A DNA stretch of 64,000 nt. It comes from Leifsonia sp. EB41. GTDB lineage: Bacteria > Actinomycetota > Actinomycetes > Actinomycetales > Microbacteriaceae. The notes beneath the pieces are model-generated. The model did not search any database. It was not told the DNA's origin and worked only from the letters and a program-made list of their open reading frames with translations. Both the position numbers and the translations under genes were made by a program. Below are positions 44,614 to 52,271 of this stretch, in pieces; within the stretch, counting starts at the first letter, position 1; each line of letters begins with the position of its first letter. Location of the stretch: positions 1,178,001-1,242,000 of the forward strand of contig NZ_JBGCCJ010000001.1 in NCBI RefSeq assembly GCF_041262565.1, in the 5' to 3' direction.

Positions 44614-45549
44614 TCACTGCTTGACGCTTCCGGCGGCCAGACCCGACTGCCAGTAGCGCTGGAGCACCAGGAACGCGGCCACGATCGGGATGATCGTGAC
44701 GAGCGAACCGGTGATCACGAGGTTGAAGATCGGCTGGGCGCCGACCCCGGTCGCCTGCGCGCTCCACTGGCTCAGGCCGACCGTCAGGGGGTACCAGGTC
44801 GGGTCGCTGAGCATGATGAGCGGCAGGAAGTAGTTGTTCCAGGTGGCGACGATCGCGAACAGCGCGACGGTCACGACGCCGGGGGCGAGGAGGCGGAGCG
44901 AGATGATGAAGAAGGTGCGGAACTCGCTCGCGCCGTCCATCCGGGCGGCCTCCAGCAGCTCGGTCGGGATCGCCTCGCTGGCGTACGTCCAGATCAGGTA
45001 GAAGCCGAACGGGCTGATCAGCGACGGCAGGATGACCGCCCATGGGGTGTTCGTGAGCCCCACCTGGCTGAACATCAGGAAGGTCGGGACGGCCAGCGCC
45101 GTGCCGGGCACCGCGATCGCGCCGAGCACGATCGCGAACACCGCGCGCTTGCCGGGGAAGTTGAACTTCGCCATCCCGTACCCGGCGACCGTGGCGAGCA
45201 GTGTCGCCCCGCCCGCGCCGAGAACGACGTAGAGGAGGGTGTTGCCGAGCCACTGCAGGAAGATCCCGTCGCGGTAGGTGAACAGCTGCGTGATGTTCTG
45301 GAAGAGGTTGAAGTCCTTGCCGAACCAGAGCCCGAACGACGAGTACAGGTCGGGCTGGCTCTTCGTCGCGTTGACGATCAGCCAGACCAGCGGCACGAAC
45401 GAGTAGAGCGTGAACACGATCATCACGATGGTGAGCACGGTCGACTTGCGGGTGCGGCGGCCGGAGGTCGGCGCGGCAGCGCGTGCGGCGCGGTTGGAGC
45501 GGGCGGCGGCGCGCGACGGCGCTTTGCGGCGTTCGGTGAGCGCGGTCAT
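44614..45549 (-). CDS. Sugar ABC transporter permease (MalG type)
   Basis: 311 residues. A long basic N-terminal tail then about six TM helices. The EAA loop EAARMDGASEFRTFFIISL that contacts the ATPase is clear. It forms the channel with the permease at 45549. The start ATG 45549 overlaps that gene's stop by one base. No ATPase gene is in the operon; the MsiK at 58486 is the likely partner. Confidence 0.93.
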   Translation of the reverse strand: MTALTERRKAPSRAAARSNRAARAAAPTSGRRTRKSTVLTIVMIVFTLYSFVPLVWLIVNATKSQPDLYSSFGLWFGKDFNLFQNITQLFTYRDGIFLQWLGNTLLYVVLGAGGATLLATVAGYGMAKFNFPGKRAVFAIVLGAIAVPGTALAVPTFLMFSQVGLTNTPWAVILPSLISPFGFYLIWTYASEAIPTELLEAARMDGASEFRTFFIISLRLLAPGVVTVALFAIVATWNNYFLPLIMLSDPTWYPLTVGLSQWSAQATGVGAQPIFNLVITGSLVTIIPIVAAFLVLQRYWQSGLAAGSVKQ

Positions 45550-46475
45550 CAGCGGACCTCCTTGCGCGAGCCCCGGAGCTGGACGACGTAGGCGATCACC
45601 GCGGTGATGACTCCCATCACGATCGCGACCGTGGCCGCGTAGTTGAACTGCTGACCGGCGAACGACAGGTTGTAGGCGTACATGTTGGGCGTGAAGTAGC
45701 TGCTGATCGCATTAGGCGCGAGCTGCTTGAGCAGGTTCGGCTCGTTGAAGAGCTGGAAGCTGCCGATGATCGAGAAGATCGTCGCGATGACGATCGCGCC
45801 GCGGACCGCCGGGAGCTTGATGCTGAACACCGTGCGGAACGCGCCTGCACCGTCGATCTCGGCCGCCTCGTACAGCTCGCCCGGGATGACGCGCAGCGCC
45901 GCGTAGAAGATGAGCATGTTGTAGCCCATGAACTCCCAGGTCACGATGTTGCCGATCGAGCCGAGGATCCACTGCCCGGCGAGCGGAGCCAGCTGCGTAC
46001 CGAGCAGGTGGTTGACGCTCGCGGTGAGGCCGAACTGGTCGCCGTAGATGAATCCCCAGATCAGCGCGGCGACCACGCCGGGGACGGCGTACGGCAGGAA
46101 CAGCGCGATGCGGAAGAAGCCGGCGCCGTACAGCCGCGCCGAGTCGAGCGCGAGGGCGGCCACGAGCGAGAGGACGAGCATGATCGGCACCTGCACGACC
46201 AGGAAGAGCGCGACCCGGCCGAAGGACTCCCAGAACTTCCCGTCCTGCAGCAGCCCGATGTAGTTGTCGAGCCCGACGAACGCGTTGCCGCCGATGAGCT
46301 GCTGGCGGAACAGGCTGAGGTAGAGCGCGTAGATCACCGGCGCGACGATCATGAGGGCGAACACGACCAGGAACGGGGCCACGAAGGCCCAGCCCCGCCA
46401 GTCGCGGCGCGGACGGCGGAGCCGCCGCTGCGGGGATGCCGGCGGGGCGGCCGGCGTGAGGGACGTCGTTGTCAT
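45549..46475 (-). CDS. Sugar ABC transporter permease (MalF type)
   Basis: 308 residues with six or seven TM helices. The EAA motif is EAAEIDGAGAFRTVFSIKL. First gene of the transporter-GH35 operon, transcribed leftward from the region holding two LacI operators. The N-terminus is Pro/Ala/Arg-rich and cytoplasmic. Confidence 0.92.
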   Translation of the reverse strand: MTTTSLTPAAPPASPQRRLRRPRRDWRGWAFVAPFLVVFALMIVAPVIYALYLSLFRQQLIGGNAFVGLDNYIGLLQDGKFWESFGRVALFLVVQVPIMLVLSLVAALALDSARLYGAGFFRIALFLPYAVPGVVAALIWGFIYGDQFGLTASVNHLLGTQLAPLAGQWILGSIGNIVTWEFMGYNMLIFYAALRVIPGELYEAAEIDGAGAFRTVFSIKLPAVRGAIVIATIFSIIGSFQLFNEPNLLKQLAPNAISSYFTPNMYAYNLSFAGQQFNYAATVAIVMGVITAVIAYVVQLRGSRKEVR

Positions 46476-46538
46476 GGCCTTCCTCGGTGATTCGGTGCTC
46501 GCCGCGGCGTGCAGTGGTGTCCTGCGGTGTCGCGGCGG

Positions 46539-46588
46539 ATGTTTACGTCAACATCTGGTTGCATACCCTAGCATGTTGACGTCAACAT
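46539..46588. promoter_or_regulatory. Two LacI operators between the divergent sugar genes
   Basis: ATGTTTACGTCAACAT (46539-46554) and the perfect palindrome ATGTTGACGTCAACAT (46573-46588), centres 34 bp apart. They sit between the permease gene (minus) and the lacI-type gene (plus) and enclose possible promoter parts, such as TTGACG on the minus strand. The LacI-type protein at 46661 is the obvious ligand. Confidence 0.9.
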
Positions 46589-46660
46589 GATGCAAGTCCC
46601 GTCACCGCCTCCGGGCTGTCGCGGCAGGAATCACCACAGCTTTCACCAGAATGGGGAACC

Positions 46661-47731
46661 ATGACCGAGTCGATCGCCGACCCGGCGCCCGCACGCCGCG
46701 GCGGCCGCACCCGCGGCCCGTCGCTCGGCGACGTCGCCGCGCACGCCGGGGTCTCCACCCAGACCGTCTCGCGCGTCGCCAACGGCCTCACCAACGTGGA
46801 GGCCGCCACCCGCGACCGCGTACTGGCCTCCATGCAGGCGCTCGGCTACCGGCCCAACCGCGCTGCACGGGCGCTGCGCTCCGGGCTGTTCCGCAACATC
46901 GGCGTCGTGATGTTCACCCTGTCGTCGTACGGCAACATGCGGACGCTGGACGCCATCGCCGGCTCGGCCGCGACCGCCGGCTACTCCATCACCGTCGTGC
47001 CGGTGGAGCGTCCCACCCAGCAGGACGTCAGCGTCGCCTTCACGCGGCTGCTGGAGCAGGCGGTGGACGGCATCATCATCGTCATCGAGGCCCACATCGT
47101 CGACCGCGCCGACGTCGAGCTGCCGTCCGGCCTGTCCGTCGTGGTCATCGACTCCACCGAGCGGCCCGACTACCCGCAGGTGGACACCGACCAGGCCGAG
47201 GGCGCCCGCCAGGCCACCGAGCACCTGCTGTCGCTCGGCCACGAGACGGTGTGGCACATCTCCGGGCCGGCCGACTCGTACTCGGCCGCGCGCCGCGAGC
47301 AGGCCTGGCGGGACACGCTGGAGGCCGCGGGAGCCCCGGTGCCGGAGGTGTTCCGCGGCGACTGGTCGACGACGGCCGGGTACGGCTACGGGCGCGAGAT
47401 CGCCGCGCGCCCGGAGATCACCGCGGTCTTCGCCGCGAACGACCAGATGGCGCTCGGCGTGCTCCGCGCGCTCCACGAGGCGGGCCGCCGGGTTCCCGCC
47501 GACGTGAGCGTGGTCGGCTTCGACGACATGGCGGAGGCCGACTCGTTCTGGCCGCCGCTGACCACCATCCACCAGGAGTTCGAGGCCACCGGCCGCCGCG
47601 CGGTGGAGCTGCTGATCGCCGAGATCGAGGGACGGCCGGAGCCGGTGCGCTCGTCCGTCATGCCGACCCACCTCGTCGTCCGCGCCAGCAGCGGCCCCGC
47701 GCCCCTCTCCCCGTCGCCGAAGGGCACGTAA
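46661..47731 (+). CDS. LacI-family repressor of the galactoside operon
   Basis: 356 residues. HTH at about 22-41 (LGDVAAHAGVSTQTVSRVAN) with hinge helix NRAARALRSG. The sugar-binding core ends with GFDDMAEADSFWPPLTTIHQ. It should bind the two operators upstream and control the transporter-GH35 operon and itself, induced by the imported sugar. The last residues and the TAA stop come from the palindrome at 47717. Confidence 0.93.
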   Translation: MTESIADPAPARRGGRTRGPSLGDVAAHAGVSTQTVSRVANGLTNVEAATRDRVLASMQALGYRPNRAARALRSGLFRNIGVVMFTLSSYGNMRTLDAIAGSAATAGYSITVVPVERPTQQDVSVAFTRLLEQAVDGIIIVIEAHIVDRADVELPSGLSVVVIDSTERPDYPQVDTDQAEGARQATEHLLSLGHETVWHISGPADSYSAARREQAWRDTLEAAGAPVPEVFRGDWSTTAGYGYGREIAARPEITAVFAANDQMALGVLRALHEAGRRVPADVSVVGFDDMAEADSFWPPLTTIHQEFEATGRRAVELLIAEIEGRPEPVRSSVMPTHLVVRASSGPAPLSPSPKGT

Positions 47732-47775
47732 GCGCCCCTAAGACCGCGTTTTCGGGGCGTTTATGTGCCCCTCGG
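47717..47775. repeat. Palindrome containing the stop codons of two convergent genes
   Basis: Same family as 41311: left side CGAAGGGCACGTAAGCGCCCC (reads from 47718), right side CGGGGCGTTTATGTGCCCC, with a less perfect centre. The TAA of the LacI gene (47729-47731) is in the left arm. The TAG of the minus-strand oxidoreductase (47738-47740) is also inside, and the arm encodes that protein's last ~12 residues. Confidence 0.85.
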
Positions 47776-48532
47776 CGGTCGGTTCGGGGGCGGTGCGGAG
47801 GAACTCCGCCCAGGTGATCCGGCCGCGCTGGGCGGCGGGGCCGGCGAGGTTGGCGTCGGCGCGGTACGCCGCGCCCATCTTGCCCGGCAGCCCGAAGTGC
47901 ACGAACCGGCGCCGGAGGCCGCACGCATCGGCATACTGGCGCAGCAGCTCCTCCGCCTCCAGCACCTCCGGCCCTGCGATCTCGCCGGCGAGCCCGGCCG
48001 GCGACCCCGACGCCAGCTCGGCCAGCCGTTCGGCGACCTCCCCCGCGTCCACCGGCTCGAAGCGGATGCGCGGCGCAGGCGCCACCGGCAGCTTCGTCAT
48101 CCCGGCCGCCATCCGCAGCACGAGCTGGTGGACCTGCGCCGCCCGTAGCACGGTCGACGGCACCGCCGACGCCGCGAAGATCGCCTCGACCTGCTCCTTC
48201 GCGCGGAAGTACCCGATCGGCATCCGTCCGGCGCCGACCACGGAGAGCGTCAGGAGGTGCCGCACGCCCGCGCGTTCGGCCGCCGCCGTGACGTTCGCCG
48301 CCGCGACGTCGTCGCCCTTCGCACCTCCGGCGAGGTGGACCACGACCTCCACTCCCGTCATCGCGGTGTCGAGCCCGGCGCTGGTCATCACGTCGCCGAC
48401 GACGTGGTCCGCCGCGCCCTCCTGCGCGTGCCGGGTGAGCACCCGCACGGTCGCGCCGCGATCCTCCAGCAGCGGGACCAGCCGCCGCCCGATCGTGCCG
48501 GTCCCGCCGGTCACCAGGATCCGTCCGTCCAT
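47738..48532 (-). CDS. NAD(P)-binding atypical SDR / NmrA-like oxidoreductase (ECF41 target)
   Basis: 264 residues. Rossmann motif GGTGTIGRRL at the N-terminus and an atypical SDR core (VVVHLAGGAKGDD, GYFRAKEQVEAIF). The substrate is unknown. ECF41 sigma factors are typically encoded next to an oxidoreductase, epimerase or carboxymuconolactone decarboxylase, and this gene fits that slot. A TGTCACA, N16, CGTC promoter on the minus strand (48604-48578) precedes it. Its C-terminus is formed by the palindrome at 47717. Confidence 0.88.
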   Translation of the reverse strand: MDGRILVTGGTGTIGRRLVPLLEDRGATVRVLTRHAQEGAADHVVGDVMTSAGLDTAMTGVEVVVHLAGGAKGDDVAAANVTAAAERAGVRHLLTLSVVGAGRMPIGYFRAKEQVEAIFAASAVPSTVLRAAQVHQLVLRMAAGMTKLPVAPAPRIRFEPVDAGEVAERLAELASGSPAGLAGEIAGPEVLEAEELLRQYADACGLRRRFVHFGLPGKMGAAYRADANLAGPAAQRGRITWAEFLRTAPEPTAEGHINAPKTRS

Positions 48533-48542
48533 GTCGTCCTCC

Positions 48543-48569
48543 TGTCACATCGAGGCGCACTGCCTCGTC
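48543..48569 (+). promoter_or_regulatory. ECF41-type promoter for the sigma gene
   Basis: TGTCACA (48543-48549), 16 nt, CGTC (48566-48569). This is the -35/-10 pattern described for ECF41 sigma factors. It points toward the sigma gene at 48604, suggesting autoregulation. The -35 overlaps the ribosome site of the oxidoreductase gene on the other strand. Confidence 0.85.
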
Positions 48570-48577
48570 GATAGGGT

Positions 48578-48604
48578 GACGAGCAGGTGACGGAGGATGT
48601 GACA
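48578..48604 (-). promoter_or_regulatory. ECF41-type promoter for the oxidoreductase gene
   Basis: On the minus strand: TGTCACA (48604-48598), 16 nt, CGTC (48581-48578). It mirrors the plus-strand promoter at 48543-48569 exactly in spacing. The -35 touches the first base of the sigma gene's start codon, so the two divergent transcripts overlap. Confidence 0.85.
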
Positions 48605-49464
48605 TGACCGAGGACGACGAGCGGCTGACCGCCCGCTTCGAGGCGGCGCGGCCGCGACTGCGCGCGATCGCGACCCAGTTGCTGGGCTCCGCGGCCGACG
48701 CGGACGACGCCGTCCAGGAGGCCTGGCTGCGCCTCCAGCGCACCGACATCGCCGCGATCGAGAATCTCGACGCGTGGCTCACCACCGTGGTCTCCCGGGT
48801 CTGCCTCGACCAGCTCAAGAGTGCGCGCCGCACGAGGGAGCGGTCGTGGGAGGTCCTCCCCTGGCAGGACGAGCCCGTGTCCGACCTCGGCGACCCGGCC
48901 GAGCTGGCGGCGCTCGGCGACCGGGTGAGCGTCGCGCTGCTGGTCGTCCTGGAGACGCTCTCGCCCGCCGAGCGCCTCGCCTTCGTGCTGCACGACGTGT
49001 TCGGCCTCCCGTTCGAGGAGGTCGCCGGAGTGCTCGACCGCTCCCCCGACGCCGCGCGCCAGCTCGCGTCCCGCGCCCGCCGCAGACTCAGGGACGCGCC
49101 CCCGCCCGCGCGGCCGGCCCGGCGCGAGCAGCGCGGCGTGCTCGACGCGTGGCTGCGCGCTGTGCAGGAGGGCGACCTGTCGGCGCTGCTGGCGCTCCTG
49201 GACGACGGCGCCGTTCTGCACGCCGACTACGGGCGCGGGCGGCTGCAGACCCTCGTGGGCGCGACCGCGATCGCCGAGCAGGCGACCCTCGCGGCCCGCC
49301 TCGCGCAGACCTCGGTCCCCGTGCTCATCGACGGCCGGCCGGGCGTCGCCGCGGTGGTCGACGGACGCGTCGTCTCGGTGATGGCCTTCGACATCGCAGG
49401 CGGCCGCATCCGCGGCCTCGACGTGCTCTTCGACCCCGCCCGTCTCGCGCACACCCGCCTCTGA
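48604..49464 (+). CDS. ECF sigma factor, ECF41/SigJ type with SnoaL-like C-terminal domain
   Basis: 286 residues. Region 2 (ATQLLGSAADADDAVQEAWLRLQR), region 4 (LSPAERLAFVLHDVFGLPFEEVAGVLDRS), then a ~110-residue SnoaL-like extension (VLDAWLRAVQEGDLSALLALLDDGAV) ending FDPARLAHT. The extension regulates ECF41 factors in place of a separate anti-sigma factor. ATG 48604. Divergent from the oxidoreductase gene. Confidence 0.93.
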   Translation: MTEDDERLTARFEAARPRLRAIATQLLGSAADADDAVQEAWLRLQRTDIAAIENLDAWLTTVVSRVCLDQLKSARRTRERSWEVLPWQDEPVSDLGDPAELAALGDRVSVALLVVLETLSPAERLAFVLHDVFGLPFEEVAGVLDRSPDAARQLASRARRRLRDAPPPARPARREQRGVLDAWLRAVQEGDLSALLALLDDGAVLHADYGRGRLQTLVGATAIAEQATLAARLAQTSVPVLIDGRPGVAAVVDGRVVSVMAFDIAGGRIRGLDVLFDPARLAHTRL

Positions 49465-49482
49465 CCGCGCTCCCGCACGCCT

Positions 49483-49538
49483 GAGGGGCACGTTGTTGTC
49501 ACTTCCGCGGGCGAAAAGTGACAACAACGTGCCCTTCG
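49483..49538. repeat. Large palindrome, GAGGGGCACGT / TGTTGTCACTT family
   Basis: Left arm GAGGGGCACGT then TGTTGTCACTT (49483-49504), right arm from AAGTGAC (49516) to 49538, with an 11-nt loop. Same family as 28315 and 60988. It lies between the convergent sigma and VOC genes. Confidence 0.9.
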
Positions 49539-49542
49539 GCGG

Positions 49543-49923
49543 TCAGCTTGCGCGCTCGACGACCTCGAAGCGGTTGCCGTCGGCGTCGCGGGCCTGGAAC
49601 ATCGCGGGGACGCCGGGCCAGCGCAGCAGCGCTCCCACATCCACCCCGCGCCTGGTCAGCTCCTCGTGGGTGGCCCCCGCGTCAGCGCTCTCGAACCGGA
49701 TGCCCGTCTCGATGCCGGCCGGGACGTCCTCGCTCGCGACCACGAGCGACACCGACACCGCCGATCCGGGCGGCGCCAGCATGATCCAGCGCTCTCCCGT
49801 CGGCAGCGGCGCGTCCACGCGCACCTCGAACCCGAGCACGTCCCGGTAGAAGCCCAGCCCCCTGTCCTGGTCCGAAACCGGAATGCCGATGGTGTTGACC
49901 CCGATGATCCCTGTGTCCGTCAT
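49543..49923 (-). CDS. VOC-family (glyoxalase/bleomycin-resistance type) protein
   Basis: 126 residues. Two beta-alpha-beta-beta-beta modules typical of the VOC fold (GIPVSDQDRGLGFYRDVLGFEV; FQARDADGNRFEVVE). Metal ligands of true glyoxalases are not all obvious, so the substrate is unknown. ATG 49923 has GAGGAGG about 11 nt upstream. The GH-like upstream frame is not used. It is followed by the YCII gene in the same direction and may share its transcript. Confidence 0.85.
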   Translation of the reverse strand: MTDTGIIGVNTIGIPVSDQDRGLGFYRDVLGFEVRVDAPLPTGERWIMLAPPGSAVSVSLVVASEDVPAGIETGIRFESADAGATHEELTRRGVDVGALLRWPGVPAMFQARDADGNRFEVVERAS

Positions 49924-49965
49924 GACCGCATCCTCCTCTCGCCGTCCGACTCCTGACAACAGCCG

Positions 49966-50322
49966 TCAGCCGCGGCTCACCAGCGGCCGCACCTCGATGC
50001 CGCCGTGCCCCTGCCGCGCTTCGGCGAGCGAGGCCGCCAGCGCGACAGCCTCCTCCTGGCTCTCCGCTTCGATCAGGTAGAACCCGCCGACGACCTCCTT
50101 GGACTCCGAGAACGGCCCGTCGGTGGGCCGTGGCTCACCGTCCGGGCCGGTGCGGACCGTCATCGCCGTGGACGACGTCTGCAGTTCCCCCGCCGCGCGC
50201 ACCCCCGTGCCCGCCTTCTCGTTGAACGCCCGGTGGGCCTCGTCGACCGCGGCGCGCCCCTCCTGGTCGAGCGCGTCCCAGCGGCTCTCGTCGCCGTAGA
50301 TGAGGATCAGATAGCCGGTCAT
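49966..50322 (-). CDS. YCII-related (DGPF-domain) protein
   Basis: 118 residues with the DGPFSESKEVVGGFYLIEA motif. Second such protein in the window (other at 40577). Near the ECF41 sigma factor and VOC gene, a neighbourhood often seen for YCII proteins. ATG 50322 has a ribosome site (GGGAGAG). No enzymatic role can be assigned. Confidence 0.87.
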   Translation of the reverse strand: MTGYLILIYGDESRWDALDQEGRAAVDEAHRAFNEKAGTGVRAAGELQTSSTAMTVRTGPDGEPRPTDGPFSESKEVVGGFYLIEAESQEEAVALAASLAEARQGHGGIEVRPLVSRG

Positions 50323-50469
50323 GTCTCTCCCTTTCGTGGATGCCGAACACCAGGACGTCGAACGGGCGGAGCCGTTTTCGACAGCGGATATACTGCTGAC
50401 GTCCGGCCGTCCAACGGCCCGGTGCTCGAAAAATGGGCACGAAGCCGCGCTCGGCGAAACAGTAGCGCG

Positions 50470-50505
50470 CGAGACACATACGGATCATCACACCTCCGTG
50501 TCTCG
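50470..50505 (+). promoter_or_regulatory. Inverted repeat before the ThDP-enzyme gene
   Basis: Arms CGAGACAC (50470-50477) and GTGTCTCG (50498-50505) around a 20-nt spacer, 12 nt before the ATG at 50518 and touching its ribosome site (GAAAGG). It may be an operator or a leader hairpin. A -10-like TATACT lies further up at 50389-50394. The 195-nt gap holds no other gene. Confidence 0.5.
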
Positions 50506-50517
50506 AAAGGCACCGTC

Positions 50518-52170
50518 ATGCCCTCCGTCTCCGCGCACGTCGCCACCACCCTCGCCCGCCATGTCGACCAGGTCTTCGGGGTGATGGGCAACGGCAACGC
50601 CCACTTCCTCGACGCCATCGAGCGGGAGGGGCGCGTCCCGTACACCGCGATGCGCCACGAGACGGGCGCGGTCGTCGCCGCCGACGCCTATCACCGCGCG
50701 TCCGGCAGGCTCGCCGCCGCTACGGCCACCTACGGCGCCGGGTTCACCAACACCCTGACCGCGCTGGCGGAGGCCCGCCAGGCGCACATCCCGCTCGTCC
50801 TCGTCGTCGGCGACGAGCCGACCTCCGGCCCGCGCCCGTGGGGCGTCGACCAGATCGCGCTGGCCAGTGCGGTCGGCGCGCGCACCTACACGGTCGGCCG
50901 CACCGACGCCGCCGCGACCACGGCCATCGCCGTCGAGCACGCGCTCACCTACCGCGTGCCCACTGTGCTCGCGATCCCCTACGACGTCGCCACCCGGGAG
51001 GCCGGCCCGGTTCCCGAGGCGCCGGCGCCCGCCCTCCCCGCACCTCTCGCCCCCACCGGCCCGTTCGCACGCGGCGCGATCGTGGACGCCGCCGCAGCGC
51101 TGGCCGGCGCGGAGCGGCCCTTCCTGCTCGCGGGCCACGGCGCCTGGATCGCCGGCGCCGGCGACGCGCTCGGCGCCCTCGCCGACGCGACCGGCGCCCT
51201 CACCGCGGGCACCGCACTCGGCCGCGGCGTGTTCCCCGACGCCCGCTTCGACCTCGGCGTGACCGGAGGCTTCGGCGCGGAGGGCGCGATGGAGGCTGTC
51301 CGCTCGGCCGACGTCGCGGTCGTGTTCGGCGCGTCCCTCAACCAGTTCACGATGCGCTTCGGCGACCTGTTCGCGCCGGGCACACGCGTCATCCAGGTGG
51401 ATGTCGCCCCCGCCGCGACGCACCCGAACGTCGGCGCCTACCTGCGCGGCGACGCCCGCGTGGTCGCCGAGGCGCTGCTGGAGGAGCTGCGCACGCTCGG
51501 GGCCGCCCCCTCCGGCTGGCGCGAGTCGGCCGACCTCCCGGCACTCCGCGCGCGCCCGACCGGCGACGGCCTGGCTGCGGACGGCCGCCTCGACCCGCGC
51601 ACCGCCGCGGCCCGCATCGGCGAGCTGCTGCCCGCCGACCGCGTCGTGGTCTCGGACGGCGGCCACTTCATCGGCTGGGCGAACATGTACTGGCCGGTCG
51701 CCTCCCCGGACCGGATGATCATGGTCGGCACCGCCTACCAGTCGATCGGCCTCGGCTTCCCGAGCGTGGCAGGCGCCGCACTCGCGCACCCGGAGTCGAC
51801 GATCGTGCTCACGACCGGCGACGGCGGCGGCCTCATGGCGCTGGCCGACCTGGAGTCCGCGGTGCGGGTCGCGGGAGGCCGCGGCCTCTGCGTGGTCTGG
51901 AACGACGCCGCCTACGGCGCGGAGGTCAACCTGTACGGCCTGAAGGGCCTCGCCCAGGGCCCGATGCGCATCCCGGAGGTCGACTTCGCCGGGCTGGGCG
52001 CGGCGGTCGGCGCGGAGGGCGTCGTGGTGCGGACGCCGGAGGACCTGGAGGCGCTGGCCCGCTGGGCGGCACGTCCGGTGGCCGAGCGGCCGTTCCTGGT
52101 GCTGGACCTGCGGATCTCGGGGGATGTGGTGGCGCCGTACCAGGAGGAGATCATCCGCGTGAACTCGTGA
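50518..52170 (+). CDS. Thiamine diphosphate-dependent enzyme (acetolactate synthase-like)
   Basis: 550 residues with the three-domain ThDP layout. Catalytic Glu in MRHETGAVVAADAYHRASG, central domain GHGAWIAGAGDALGA, and ThDP/Mg motif GDGGGLMALADLESA followed by WNDA. The family includes acetolactate synthase, benzoylformate decarboxylase and sulfopyruvate-type enzymes; the reaction cannot be fixed. No small regulatory subunit is adjacent, which speaks against housekeeping IlvB. ATG 50518 follows GAAAGG. Confidence 0.87.
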   Translation: MPSVSAHVATTLARHVDQVFGVMGNGNAHFLDAIEREGRVPYTAMRHETGAVVAADAYHRASGRLAAATATYGAGFTNTLTALAEARQAHIPLVLVVGDEPTSGPRPWGVDQIALASAVGARTYTVGRTDAAATTAIAVEHALTYRVPTVLAIPYDVATREAGPVPEAPAPALPAPLAPTGPFARGAIVDAAAALAGAERPFLLAGHGAWIAGAGDALGALADATGALTAGTALGRGVFPDARFDLGVTGGFGAEGAMEAVRSADVAVVFGASLNQFTMRFGDLFAPGTRVIQVDVAPAATHPNVGAYLRGDARVVAEALLEELRTLGAAPSGWRESADLPALRARPTGDGLAADGRLDPRTAAARIGELLPADRVVVSDGGHFIGWANMYWPVASPDRMIMVGTAYQSIGLGFPSVAGAALAHPESTIVLTTGDGGGLMALADLESAVRVAGGRGLCVVWNDAAYGAEVNLYGLKGLAQGPMRIPEVDFAGLGAAVGAEGVVVRTPEDLEALARWAARPVAERPFLVLDLRISGDVVAPYQEEIIRVNS

Positions 52171-52271
52171 CGCACTGCTGACTGCGTGGCGCACTGACCG
52201 ATCCGCCCCGATGGCCGATAGTGACTGACGTACCTCCCTTCGCCGTTCCGTCGTAAGTCGTCAGGAGTGCC

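Noticed and set aside
52171-52271. Small hairpin after the ThDP enzyme (ACGCA / TGCGT)
   Set aside because: A 5-bp stem is too short to call, given the base composition.
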